DNA from: Paenibacillus montaniterrae
GTDB taxonomy: Bacteria > Bacillota > Bacilli > Paenibacillales > Paenibacillaceae
NCBI RefSeq assembly: GCF_018403185.1
Contig: NZ_BOSE01000001.1
Location: 744,001-808,000 of the forward strand
Length of the DNA: 64,000 bases
Direction: 5' to 3'
The notes beneath the pieces were generated by a model that worked only from the letters and a program-made list of their open reading frames with translations, was not told the DNA's origin and did no database searches. Position 1 is the stretch's first letter. Each line of letters starts with the position of its first letter. Shown in pieces: positions 1 to 8,704 of this stretch. A program made the translations under genes and the position numbers.

Positions 1-2033
1 AGCTCAGTGAAGGCAATCGTTTTGCCCGAAGCATCTACGAATTGAGCCTCATCATAAAGCACTGAATACGTTTTGTTGTCCAGCTTGAACGTTACTTGCT
101 TCGTTGCTGTTGAGATCGCCGAAATCGTTGCTTGATGCGTCTCATAGAAACGGAAGTTTACGACCGATCCATCCTTGGAAGACAAATCTGCCGTTACATT
201 TACGCCCTTCTTCAAATCAAGCGGCGTCAAATTCGATTTGGTCAAGCTTTCGAAGGTCGCGCCTTTATAATTCAATTGAGTCAATGTTCCGTCTGCAAGC
301 TGCAGCTCGACAATTTCATCGAAATAGTTTACATCCGTAACGAGTCCATCCACCTCAGACATCATATCAAAGTAAACGATATTCTTTTTGCCGTCAGCTT
401 CAACATAACGCAAGGTCAAGCCTTTCCATTCCAGCGGATTCATGCTCAAATGATTGCGATTAACCAGCACGCCATTGATCATATAGCGTGTAGCATCTGT
501 AAGGAATAGCGCTTCAGCCTTCAAGCCTGACGCATCCAGTACAGTAACGAGCTGTTTGGCTGGATCATAGCTGACGATAGAAGGCAAATACAGCGTTTTA
601 AGGTCAACAGACGGCACAGAAATGTCGATAACCTCATCCTTGCCATTCATCGTTAAAACAACCTTGTCTGCATTGGCGATTAGCTGATCAAGCGTTGCAT
701 GCTTCACATATGGAATGGTGACCGTTGGTGCTTTTGACAAGTACTTGCTTACAAGCCCGCTGTCCGTCTTGATCGTAATCATATTGTTGGACGTAATGTA
801 GGATACATATGTGCCAGTAACAGTACTTGTTGCTTGTTCGCCTTCCGTAATTAGCTCAATCGAGATAACCTTAGGCGTAGCGCGGAACGTATCGCGAATA
901 ATTTTTATTCTGCTGTCTTCCCTAAGATTCGTAATAGCTAGCTGGTTGCCAGCGGAATCTCGCACGATGGTACTGTCATCATATGGAACTGCAACCGGGT
1001 TGTCATTAACCCAAATATAGATGATTTTTTCATTGGTATTGATTCTGCCTACCGGAGCTGTCGTTTCTTCGATATATCGTGTTGAGCCTTGCGTTTCTAT
1101 AAATTTTGCCTGATCGTTCAGTTCGATCACTGCAACCTCTGTATAAAGCTCAATACGGCTTTTTTCGACAGCAAAATCAGAATCGCTGCTGTAAAATCCT
1201 GTGGATGCATCAATACTGTACGTTTTTTCCACGCCATCCTCATAAACGGTAATGGAGTTGGCAGTCAACGCAGTAACGATGCCATAATGCTGACCAGCGG
1301 CCTCAATCGGAAAATCCTTTTGCGCGCGGCTCAGTATCGTGGCAAAGCTTGCGCGGTTAATTGGGGATTTGGGAGCAAACTTTGTTTCTGTATAGCCTTT
1401 AATCAAGCCAAGCTCTACTGCAGCATTAACATAGCCCAAATAGCTGCTGTCAATCTCTGCCTTGTCCTCAAACGCCGATTGAGCAGTAGCTAGCTGCTGT
1501 GCCTTATCTTCCTCACCAATCGTATTAATGATCAGCTTTGTTACCCATTCACGAGAAGCTGGTTTAGCCCCCCATTTTTCCTCAGGCTTTGCTGCAGCTG
1601 CCGCATATTCCTCTTCGCGGTTCAGCAAGCCTTTTTCAAATGCAAGCTCTATGTATGGCTTATAATCTTCTTTAACATAGAAGCCATCCTGGAAGACGAT
1701 TAATTGATTTTTATTGACTTCGCTTTCAAGACCTGCAAAACGAATCGCCATAATAACTGCTTCTTCCTGGCTGATCGTATTGTTGTACTTGAACGTAAAT
1801 TCTCCCGTTGCCTTGTTTTCATAGCCTTTAACAATTTGCTGCAAGGATAGGCGATATATATGCTTCTCAGCATACAGTCCAGCAGGAACATCTTTAAATG
1901 GCGTAATGCCTGTCGCTTCGGCTGCCTGGACAATTGGCGCCTGCTTGGTCAACACTGGCAGTGCTACTCCGCTTACTAGCGTAAATGCAAGTGCCCCAGT
2001 CATAATTTTTTTCCATGTCGTATTATTAAGCAT
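1..2033 (-). CDS. SLH-domain secreted surface protein, C-terminus off the left edge
   Basis: The frame is open from an ATG at 2033 to the window edge (677 codons visible), behind a strong AGGAGG site 7 bases upstream. The product opens with a Sec signal peptide (basic WKK, a hydrophobic stretch to about residue 30, probable cut after VQAAEA). It is followed by S-layer-homology-like segments to about residue 230, with motifs such as PFKDV, INRASF and GLIKGY. The rest is a long region rich in short beta-strand-like stretches with no domain I recognise. SLH segments usually anchor proteins to pyruvylated secondary wall polymer. The amidase gene just upstream on the same strand supports a cell-surface role. 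The frame and the secretion signal are seen directly; the anchoring role is inferred from SLH families. Confidence 0.85.
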   Translation of the reverse strand, partial: MLNNTTWKKIMTGALAFTLVSGVALPVLTKQAPIVQAAEATGITPFKDVPAGLYAEKHIYRLSLQQIVKGYENKATGEFTFKYNNTISQEEAVIMAIRFAGLESEVNKNQLIVFQDGFYVKEDYKPYIELAFEKGLLNREEEYAAAAAKPEEKWGAKPASREWVTKLIINTIGEEDKAQQLATAQSAFEDKAEIDSSYLGYVNAAVELGLIKGYTETKFAPKSPINRASFATILSRAQKDFPIEAAGQHYGIVTALTANSITVYEDGVEKTYSIDASTGFYSSDSDFAVEKSRIELYTEVAVIELNDQAKFIETQGSTRYIEETTAPVGRINTNEKIIYIWVNDNPVAVPYDDSTIVRDSAGNQLAITNLREDSRIKIIRDTFRATPKVISIELITEGEQATSTVTGTYVSYITSNNMITIKTDSGLVSKYLSKAPTVTIPYVKHATLDQLIANADKVVLTMNGKDEVIDISVPSVDLKTLYLPSIVSYDPAKQLVTVLDASGLKAEALFLTDATRYMINGVLVNRNHLSMNPLEWKGLTLRYVEADGKKNIVYFDMMSEVDGLVTDVNYFDEIVELQLADGTLTQLNYKGATFESLTKSNLTPLDLKKGVNVTADLSSKDGSVVNFRFYETHQATISAISTATKQVTFKLDNKTYSVLYDEAQFVDASGKTIAFTE

Positions 2034-2065
2034 CGAATGCCTCCTACATCATTTATAATTATAGA

Positions 2066-2093
2066 CGCGGGCCAACACGTTGTGTGACCCGCG
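2066..2093 (-). promoter_or_regulatory. 5' leader hairpin of the SLH gene
   Basis: CGCGGG (2066-2071) and CCCGCG (2088-2093) are perfect inverted arms that start a few bases after the predicted transcription start. No T-run follows on either strand, so it is not a standard terminator. A hairpin at the extreme 5' end of the mRNA would be expected to protect the transcript, as described for highly expressed surface-protein messages; that role is inference. Confidence 0.4.
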
Positions 2094-2104
2094 AAACTAT
2101 ATCC

Positions 2105-2133
2105 ATTATAGCATTGTTCAACGATGATGTCGT
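2105..2133 (-). promoter_or_regulatory. SigA-type promoter for the SLH gene
   Basis: On the minus strand a perfect TATAAT (2105-2110) lies 17 bases after ACGACA (2128-2133, partial match to TTGACA). The predicted start near 2098 gives a leader of about 65 bases, so the SLH gene can be expressed independently of the upstream amidase gene. Confidence 0.5.
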
Positions 2134-2159
2134 TTTAAATCTACAAATCTAGCAAAATA

Positions 2160-3638
2160 TTAAACGTTCAGATATTGAAACAAGCTTGCCGCCAAATCCT
2201 TGGCCAGCTTATTTTGCTTTTCTTCATCAAATAAAACTTTAGCATCCGAAGTATTGCTGAGGAAGCCGACCTCAAGCAATACAGCAGGCATCGTCGTTTC
2301 TTTAATAACCTTAAAGCCGGCTGTCTTCACCTTGCGATCCGCCAAGCCTAATGAGCTGATCATCGCGCTATGCACGGTTTGCGCAAGCTGCTTGCTGTTT
2401 TCCTTGTAGTAATAGGTCTCAGTGCCGTTTACTGCTGGATTGGTCTTAAAGCTGTTGGCATGAATGGAAATAAAGACATCAGCCTTCTTGCCCACTCCCG
2501 GAATGTTCTGGGCAAAGGCAACACGCTCCGACAATTCTGGATAAGTATCATCCGATCTTGTCAAATGCACCTTTACTTTGCTATTTTGCTCCAGCTGCTG
2601 CTTCAGCTTTAATGTCAGGCTGAGTGTAAACGTCTTCTCCATCAGCCCCAAGCTTTCATTCGATGCTCCCGGGTCCTTGCCGCCATGTCCGGCATCCAGC
2701 ACGATATGATAGACGGAATCGCCCGTTGCTGGTGGCGTTGGAGTCGGCGTAGGTGTTGGGGATGTACCTGAAGGATCACTCGGTTGTTCATGTACTTCGC
2801 CGTTAAAGCTGATCAGCACTTCACTGCTCGATCTGCTTACTTGATAGTTGACGCCATCATTCAACAGCACAACGATTCGTGCAACAAGCGGATTGCTGGA
2901 AAACTGCGAGAAGCGATAGCCCGTCATCGACGCGTAGCCGTTTAACGTTACTTCGGTCTGACCTTTAATGAAGCTGTTGGCAAGCTCGTATGTATAGCCC
3001 GTATTGTTCAAATCAACGACCAATCTCGCCGGATTGTTGGCATCCGCTGGCAATAGCATAACCTTCGGATCACCCAACGTGCCAGTGTACCCAATGTGAA
3101 GATTTCCTTCCTCACTAAGCACAACGCCAGTAACGGTAGCCTCCTGAACAGCTGGAGTTGGCGTTGGGGTCGGTGGTAGGGTCGGCGTAGGCGTTGGTGT
3201 TGGCTTTACAGGACTTGTCAGCAGCACCTCAAACGTTTTCTGCTTCCACTCTACTTTAAGGCCGAGCACCTCCGAAACAAAGCGAATCGGAACCATCGTT
3301 CTGTTTTTCACCAAGCTGGGCGCTTGACTAAGCTCATAGCTTTTATCGTTGACATAGCCAACCTTTTGACCAATCGTTAGCTTGATTGACGTCTCCTTGT
3401 CAAGCACGGTCGCTTGCTGTGCCTTGTTGTCCCACTTGACCTCATACCCAAGATCTCTCGAAATTACCGCTAGCGGCACCAGGGTTGTCCCTTGCTTAAT
3501 AATTGGATCAACGTCAGTTACAAGCTGCTTTCCATCCATAAAAAGCTTGGGTGTGGTTGAAGCACTTACAACTCCAGCATAACCTAACAATACGAATAAA
3601 CCTGCGACAATAAACAAACTGCTAATAATCTTCTTCAT
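2160..3638 (-). CDS. N-acetylmuramoyl-L-alanine amidase with stalk and AMIN domains
   Basis: 492 residues. Order: signal peptide (1-26, ending VVSA); copper-amine-oxidase N-like stalk domain (about 30-145); PTPTP linker; AMIN-type domain (about 165-285); second PTPTP linker; C-terminal Amidase_3 domain (about 310-490). The zinc and catalytic residues of Amidase_3 are visible: His in LDAGHGG, Glu in LMEKTF, His in SIHAN and Glu in LLEVGF. The enzyme should cut the lactyl-amide bond between MurNAc and the stem peptide outside the cell. The start is preceded by GGGGTGGG. It is followed 126 bases later by the SLH gene on the same strand. The stalk domain is typical of Paenibacillus-type surface proteins and need not bind copper. 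Confidence 0.92.
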   Translation of the reverse strand: MKKIISSLFIVAGLFVLLGYAGVVSASTTPKLFMDGKQLVTDVDPIIKQGTTLVPLAVISRDLGYEVKWDNKAQQATVLDKETSIKLTIGQKVGYVNDKSYELSQAPSLVKNRTMVPIRFVSEVLGLKVEWKQKTFEVLLTSPVKPTPTPTPTLPPTPTPTPAVQEATVTGVVLSEEGNLHIGYTGTLGDPKVMLLPADANNPARLVVDLNNTGYTYELANSFIKGQTEVTLNGYASMTGYRFSQFSSNPLVARIVVLLNDGVNYQVSRSSSEVLISFNGEVHEQPSDPSGTSPTPTPTPTPPATGDSVYHIVLDAGHGGKDPGASNESLGLMEKTFTLSLTLKLKQQLEQNSKVKVHLTRSDDTYPELSERVAFAQNIPGVGKKADVFISIHANSFKTNPAVNGTETYYYKENSKQLAQTVHSAMISSLGLADRKVKTAGFKVIKETTMPAVLLEVGFLSNTSDAKVLFDEEKQNKLAKDLAASLFQYLNV

Positions 3639-3692
3639 TTCCCACCCCGACTGATTTAATCTGTGCTATAAAGCTTCAAATGATTAGACGCT

Positions 3693-3721
3693 ATAATCCA
3701 ACAAAAGTTGCGCTTGCTCAA
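3693..3721 (-). promoter_or_regulatory. Candidate promoter for the amidase gene
   Basis: TTGAGC (3716-3721) and GATTAT (3693-3698) are 17 bases apart on the minus strand, each matching 4 of 6 consensus bases. They lie between the leuD terminator and the amidase start, as needed for independent expression. Confidence 0.35.
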
Positions 3722-3790
3722 CAAATAATTTACCAATTGAAACGCTACCAATATTCTAGCAAATTCCATATTAAAAAAGTTGAAAAAGCT

Positions 3791-3836
3791 AAAAAAGCTA
3801 ATAGGCGAGCAGCAGCGCTCGCTTATTAGCTTTTTC
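3791..3836 (-). terminator. Intrinsic terminator of leuCD
   Basis: 14-base arms 3797-3810 and 3817-3830 pair with one G-T wobble. On the minus strand they are followed by a run of T (3791-3796). A-rich sequence on the other side means it could also stop plus-strand transcription. It begins a few bases after the leuD stop. Confidence 0.85.
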
Positions 3837-3846
3837 AAATTGCTGA

Positions 3847-4452
3847 TTAGTTGTTAACAACTAGGGCAGCACGTTTTTCTTCATATGCCGAAATCAATGC
3901 TTCATGCTGAAGCGTCAAGCCGATATCATCAAGTCCTTGCAGCAGGAATTGGCGACGATGCTCGTCAAGATCGAATTCGATCTTCAAGCCATGCTCGTCT
4001 GTCAGCACCTTGTTTTCCAAATCTACATTCAAGGAGTAGCCTTCGTGCTTGGCTGTACGTTGGAAAAGCTCCTCTACTTGCTCTTCGCTAAGCTTGATCG
4101 GCAAAATGCCATTTTTAAAGCAGTTGTTGTAGAAAATATCTGCAAATGATGGCGCAATAACGACTTTAAATCCGTAGTCAAGAATTGCCCAAGGCGCATG
4201 CTCACGAGAAGATCCGCAGCCAAAGTTAGCACGAGAAATCAAGACTGATGCACCATTATAACGAGGCTTGTTAGGCTCAAAGTTAGGATTGATATTGCCT
4301 TCCTCATCAAAACGCCACTCATAGAACAAAAACTGTCCGAATCCGCTGCGTTCAATACGTTTCAAAAACTGCTTTGGAATAATCGCATCCGTATCAACGT
4401 TGACGCGGTCAACTGGCGCTACGATACCTGTATGTTTAATAAATGCTTCCAT
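3847..4452 (-). CDS. leuD: 3-isopropylmalate dehydratase small subunit
   Basis: 201 residues, the usual length for bacterial LeuD. It opens with [27 protein letters not shown] and carries the swivelling-domain signature around [12 protein letters not shown]. Together with LeuC it isomerises 2-isopropylmalate to 3-isopropylmalate in leucine synthesis; LeuD closes over the cluster-containing active site. It follows leuC by 29 bases and is the last gene before a strong terminator, so leuCD is a two-gene operon. leuA and leuB are not in the window. Confidence 0.95.
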   Translation of the reverse strand: MEAFIKHTGIVAPVDRVNVDTDAIIPKQFLKRIERSGFGQFLFYEWRFDEEGNINPNFEPNKPRYNGASVLISRANFGCGSSREHAPWAILDYGFKVVIAPSFADIFYNNCFKNGILPIKLSEEQVEELFQRTAKHEGYSLNVDLENKVLTDEHGLKIEFDLDEHRRQFLLQGLDDIGLTLQHEALISAYEEKRAALVVNN

Positions 4453-4481
4453 TTCACTTTACCCCTCTCTATTATGAGCGA

Positions 4482-5897
4482 TTAGTTCGCTACTGGCGCT
4501 TTAATATCCCATTTACGAACATCGTAGAAATGTCCTTTAATTGCAGCAGCTGCAGCCATAGCTGGAGATACTAGGTGCGTACGACCGCCACGTCCTTGAC
4601 GACCCTCGAAGTTACGGTTGGATGTTGATGCACAACGTTGACCTGGCTTAAGCACGTCCGGGTTCATCGCTAGGCACATGGAGCATCCTGCATCACGCCA
4701 TTCAAAGCCTGCTTCCTTGAAAATGACATCAAGACCTTCTTTTTCAGCCTGAACCTTAACGCGTCCAGAGCCTGGAACGACGATTGCAGTTACATTGTCA
4801 GCAACCTTGTAGCCGCGTGCGATTTCTGCTGCAGCGCGCAGGTCTTCAATACGACCATTGGTACAAGAGCCGATGAATACGTAGTCGATCGCGATGTCTG
4901 TCATCGGTGTGCCTGGTTTAAGATCCATATATTCAAGCGCTTTTTCAGCAGCTTTGCGTTCGTTTTCTGTTGCCATATCAGCCGGGTTAGGAACAGCAGA
5001 CTCAATGTCAGTACCCATACCCGGGCTAGTACCCCAAGTTACTTGCGGCACAAGCGAATCAACATCGAATTCTACAACTGTATCGTAGGTTGCGCCTTCG
5101 TCTGTTTTAAGCTCTGCCCATACTTTAACAGCCTCTTCATAGTTTTTCGGTGCATACTCGCGACCACGCAAGTAGTTGAACGTTGTTTCGTCAGGTGCAA
5201 TCAAACCAGCGCGAGCGCCAGCTTCAATTGACATGTTGCATACCGTCATGCGCTCTTCCATAGAAAGCTCGCGAATTGCTTCACCTGTATATTCGATAAC
5301 ATAGCCTGTTGCAAAATCTGTACCGTATTTCGCAATAACGCCAAGAATCAAGTCCTTAGCTGTTACGCCTGGCTTACGTTTGCCGACGAAGCGAACTTCC
5401 ATCGTTTTCGGTTTGGATTGCTGCAAGCATTGCGTAGCAAGCACATGCTCAACCTCGGAAGTTCCGATACCGAATGCCAAAGCACCGAAAGCGCCGTGAG
5501 TAGATGTATGAGAGTCGCCACATACAATTGTTTTGCCTGGTGCAGTCAGACCAAGCTCAGGTCCCATAACGTGCACGACCCCTTGATCCAATGTGTTAAG
5601 ATCGTACAATTTCACACCGAAATCTTGACAGTTTTTTGTTAGCGTATCAATTTGCTGCTTGGAAATCGGGTCCTTAATATTAAAACGATCAAATGTAGGA
5701 ACGTTGTGGTCCATTGTTGCAAATGTTAGATCCGGACGACGAACCTTGCGTCCTGACAGGCGAAGCCCCTCAAATGCTTGTGGGGATGTAACCTCATGAA
5801 CAAGATGCAAGTCAATATACAAAATGCTTGGCTTACCCTCTTCTGAATGAATGACGTGATTATCCCAAATTTTTTCGAACATCGTTCTTTTCGCCAT
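4482..5897 (-). CDS. leuC: 3-isopropylmalate dehydratase large subunit
   Basis: 471 residues from the ATG at 5897 ([11 protein letters not shown]), preceded by AGAGGTGA. An in-frame upstream ATG at 5960 is less likely because it has no ribosome site and would add a non-homologous tail. Aconitase-family features: [14 protein letters not shown], the cluster cysteine in IGSCTNGR, and CSMC near the C-terminus, giving the three Fe-S ligands. It binds a [4Fe-4S] cluster and works with LeuD. It is divergent from a LysR regulator across 199 bases that hold a LysR-type dyad. Confidence 0.95.
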   Translation of the reverse strand: MAKRTMFEKIWDNHVIHSEEGKPSILYIDLHLVHEVTSPQAFEGLRLSGRKVRRPDLTFATMDHNVPTFDRFNIKDPISKQQIDTLTKNCQDFGVKLYDLNTLDQGVVHVMGPELGLTAPGKTIVCGDSHTSTHGAFGALAFGIGTSEVEHVLATQCLQQSKPKTMEVRFVGKRKPGVTAKDLILGVIAKYGTDFATGYVIEYTGEAIRELSMEERMTVCNMSIEAGARAGLIAPDETTFNYLRGREYAPKNYEEAVKVWAELKTDEGATYDTVVEFDVDSLVPQVTWGTSPGMGTDIESAVPNPADMATENERKAAEKALEYMDLKPGTPMTDIAIDYVFIGSCTNGRIEDLRAAAEIARGYKVADNVTAIVVPGSGRVKVQAEKEGLDVIFKEAGFEWRDAGCSMCLAMNPDVLKPGQRCASTSNRNFEGRQGRGGRTHLVSPAMAAAAAIKGHFYDVRKWDIKAPVAN

Positions 5898-5996
5898 TAA
5901 ACTCACCTCTATCGATTCTAGCATTGCTGCGCAACGCGTACTTTGTATTAATGTAATCATAACATGTCTTTTTTCATAATTCTAAGATATAATAAC

Positions 5997-6009
5997 TATA
6001 GACGCTATA
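5997..6009. promoter_or_regulatory. LysR-type T-N11-A dyad between leuC and its divergent regulator
   Basis: TATAG-ACG-CTATA is a perfect 5+5 dyad of the T-N11-A form bound by LysR-family regulators. It lies about 100 bases from each divergent start. The binding factor is inferred from its position next to the LysR gene. Confidence 0.5.
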
Positions 6010-6096
6010 GGCAAATCCTATTAAAGCTTGACGCTTTATTGAATTTGATAATCTTTCTCAATTAGTTTTGCTAATCTAGTATAAAAGGAGATTGCT

Positions 6097-7026
6097 ATGG
6101 AATTACGCCAACTAAACTATGTCATTCAAATCGCCAAGGAAAAAAACTTTTCGCGCGCAGCCGAGAAGCTGCATATTGCCCAGCCATCATTAAGCCAGCA
6201 GCTGTCAAAGCTTGAGCAGGAGCTGAATGTCATGCTGTTTCGCCGCACGACGAACAGCGTGGAGCCAACCGAGGCGGGCGAGGTTTTTGTCGGCAAGGCG
6301 CAGGAAATATTGGATGCAGTCGAGCAATTGCGTCAGGAAATGGACGATATGGCGCAAATGCGCAAAGGCAAGCTTGTAGTCGGTACGCTGCCCATTACAG
6401 GCGCACATATTTTGCCGCTGGTGCTGCCGCGCTTTGGTGCGCAGTATCCGCAAATCGAGGTCGTGCTAGTAGAGGAAACAACAGCAAAGCTGGAGCAGCT
6501 GACAGCGAGCGGCGGAACTGATGTCAGTCTCTTGACGCTGCCGCTAATAGATGCCAACTTAAGCTGCGAGCCTTATATGGAAGAGGAAATTTGTCTCGCT
6601 GTACCGCAAAATCATCGACTTGCCGCTGTTCGCGAGCCGATTGATCTGCTCGAGCTGAAGGATGAGCCATTTATTGCGCTTAAGCGCGGTCAGGGCTTCC
6701 GGCAAATTACAGTAGAGCTCTGTGAAAATGCCGGCTTCACGCCAAACATCGTCTTTGAGAGCACAAATATTGAAACCGTTCAGGCTCTGGTCGCAGGCGA
6801 AATGGGAATTGCCTTCGTCCCTAACATGCTGACGCGGACGACGATTACCAACTATACGCCGGTTTATCTCCGAATCAAGTCGCGTCCAACGCGTACGCTA
6901 GTCATCGCCTCGCGCAAAGGACGCTATTTATCGAAGGCTGCGCAAGCGTTCATCACTACTTTAAAGGAAACGATTAATGAAAATGAACTGCTAAAAGAGC
7001 TTGAATCGAAGATGGATGACGCGTAG
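6097..7026 (+). CDS. LysR-family transcriptional regulator, likely controlling leuCD
   Basis: 309 residues, normal for the family. The N-terminal winged helix-turn-helix covers about residues 1-60 (AIAKEKNFSRAAEKLH-like recognition region, then QPSLSQQLSKLEQEL). The remainder is a periplasmic-binding-like effector domain (about 90-295). AAAGGAG precedes the start. Divergent placement with leuC and the shared T-N11-A dyad suggest it regulates leuCD and itself. The effector cannot be read from the sequence. Confidence 0.85.
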   Translation: MELRQLNYVIQIAKEKNFSRAAEKLHIAQPSLSQQLSKLEQELNVMLFRRTTNSVEPTEAGEVFVGKAQEILDAVEQLRQEMDDMAQMRKGKLVVGTLPITGAHILPLVLPRFGAQYPQIEVVLVEETTAKLEQLTASGGTDVSLLTLPLIDANLSCEPYMEEEICLAVPQNHRLAAVREPIDLLELKDEPFIALKRGQGFRQITVELCENAGFTPNIVFESTNIETVQALVAGEMGIAFVPNMLTRTTITNYTPVYLRIKSRPTRTLVIASRKGRYLSKAAQAFITTLKETINENELLKELESKMDDA

Positions 7027-7071
7027 CGCACTATTTCGATATTGCTTCGCTCCTTCGCAGTTGCATTTATT

Positions 7072-7104
7072 TTAGGGGCTTGTTTTTGCTTAAAGCCCCC
7101 CTTC
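7072..7104. terminator. Weak bidirectional hairpin between lysR and mtnU
   Basis: GGGGCTT (7075-7081) pairs with AAGCCCC (7093-7099) between the convergent ends of the LysR gene and mtnU. T-richness on either side is poor, so termination efficiency is uncertain. Confidence 0.4.
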
Positions 7105-7126
7105 TATCCCTGATTTTGACTTGCTT

Positions 7127-7936
7127 CTATTTAATAACCGTCTCGTAGAAGCTTGGCCGGCGATCCTCAAAAATCGGGATCGTTGAACGCACCTTTTCAA
7201 CGAGCGCAAGATCGATCTCACCGTACAGGATCGTTTCTTCCTCTCCTGCCTCCACGATAATTTCGCCCCACGGATCAATGACCATTGAATGACCGAAAAA
7301 CTCACTCTCACCGCTTACGCCCATCCGATTGCAAGCAACCACATACATTTGATTTTCGATGGCGCGGGCGGTTAGCAGCGTACGCCAATGCTGCAAGCGC
7401 GGCTTCGGCCATTGCGCTGGAACGAACAGTACGCGCGCTCCCTGCAAGGCAAGCGAACGAGCCAGCTCTGGAAAACGAATATCATAGCAAATCAACATGC
7501 CCGCCTGTACGCCATCGATTTCAAGCAAACCAAGCTTGTCTCCTGCCTGCAAATACTTTTCTTCGTCCATTAGCCGAAACAGATGGAGCTTGGAGTAATC
7601 ATTAATCAGTTGTCCCTCACGATCAAAGGCAAAAATCGTATTATATACGCCGCCTTCTTTTTTTTGCGCAACCGAGCCTGCCACAATATTTATTTGATGC
7701 TGCTTGGCGAAGCGCGAAAGAAGCTCAATCGTCTGCTGCCCGTTTTCATCAGCTAGCTGGTCGATTTCAGTCAAAGCATAGCCTGTATTCCACATCTCAG
7801 GGAAAATAACAACATCTGGCTTAACCTCGCCTGAAACAGCCTCCATTAATTTTGTTTGCAATGTATTTGTATTGTGTGCAACATCGCCCACCTTTATATT
7901 CATTTGAATAATGGCAAATTTCAAGATTTGACTCAT
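7127..7936 (-). CDS. mtnU: Carbon-nitrogen hydrolase, omega-amidase-like (MtnU type)
   Basis: 269 residues from the ATG at 7936 (MSQILKFAIIQMN), chosen because AGGAGG lies 9 bases upstream; the longer frame adds a tail without homology. The nitrilase-fold catalytic triad is visible: Glu in IFPEMWNTGY, Lys in SKLHLF, Cys in MLICYDIRFPE. In the methionine salvage pathway an omega-amidase hydrolyses the ketoglutaramate produced when glutamine is the amino donor. The neighbouring mtnE-like transaminase supports this role. Other nitrilase-family substrates cannot be excluded. Confidence 0.8.
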   Translation of the reverse strand: MSQILKFAIIQMNIKVGDVAHNTNTLQTKLMEAVSGEVKPDVVIFPEMWNTGYALTEIDQLADENGQQTIELLSRFAKQHQINIVAGSVAQKKEGGVYNTIFAFDREGQLINDYSKLHLFRLMDEEKYLQAGDKLGLLEIDGVQAGMLICYDIRFPELARSLALQGARVLFVPAQWPKPRLQHWRTLLTARAIENQMYVVACNRMGVSGESEFFGHSMVIDPWGEIIVEAGEEETILYGEIDLALVEKVRSTIPIFEDRRPSFYETVIK

Positions 7937-8091
7937 GCGGAAGTGCCTCCTATAGATTGGTACATTTCCCTTATCATACATCGTCATGACGACATGTCAA
8001 GATGGGTAAGCTAAGCAAAGTCAAGTTCAATGAGCTGTCAGAGCTGTCTCATACAAAACAAGACAAAACGATTTTAGAGGAGTGATTCACT

Positions 8092-8601
8092 GTGAAATGG
8101 CTTATGTCAACTGTGCTTATGCTCGCCCTTTTCGCCACTTATATTCCTGCTTCCAATGCGGCGGTACCGGAGCAAAATCAGCTTCCTGCTCAGCTGGACT
8201 GGGAAAGCATACCCGTACAATTTATGACCGAGCAAACTGCGAACCAAAACAATCAGGTACAGGTGTTTGATGTCGCCAAGTCTCGCGTTGTGCTTTCGGT
8301 AGCGAATAGTCCGCAATTCCAGGCGGAAGCTAAAAAATGGCTGGCGGATATTACAAGCCTGGCGCCTGAGGTTCAACCGAATATGAAAGCCACCTACATC
8401 GTCCGAGTTCCAATTGAGCCAGTGCAGGAGCTTAATGTCGGGCATATTAAGCTAAAAGTAAAGGAAATTTTTCTGTTTTATTACCGCGACACGAACGAAG
8501 AGCCGCTGCTGCTCGTCTTTGATGAAGAAAAACGCCCTTTCTTTTTCCATATCCATGAAGACGTTGCCCCGTTCATCAAACAGCTTTCAATTCCCGATTA
8601 A
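8092..8601 (+). CDS. Secreted protein of unknown function
   Basis: 169 residues from a GTG start preceded by GAGGAGTG. Residues 1-24 form a signal peptide (hydrophobic MSTVLMLALFATYIP, cleavage probably after SNA). I recognise no domain in the mature part; it is acidic with several short beta-like strands (VVLSVA, YIVRVPI, LLLVFDEE) and no cysteines. It lies between mtnU (divergent) and mtnE (same strand, about 100 bases on), but nothing in the sequence ties it to methionine salvage. Confidence 0.7.
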   Translation: MKWLMSTVLMLALFATYIPASNAAVPEQNQLPAQLDWESIPVQFMTEQTANQNNQVQVFDVAKSRVVLSVANSPQFQAEAKKWLADITSLAPEVQPNMKATYIVRVPIEPVQELNVGHIKLKVKEIFLFYYRDTNEEPLLLVFDEEKRPFFFHIHEDVAPFIKQLSIPD

Positions 8602-8704
8602 ATGGCTTGGAATGGTGTGAACCTACTTCATTTCTCGCTCCATTCATGCTACATTAGTTCTATTGGTTATTTCATGAATATTGATGCGTGGATGGTGGAG
8701 AAAT

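Noticed and set aside
3656..3838. 60-codon ORF between leuD and the amidase gene
   Set aside because: It overlaps the leuD terminator and the amidase promoter and has no homology I recognise.
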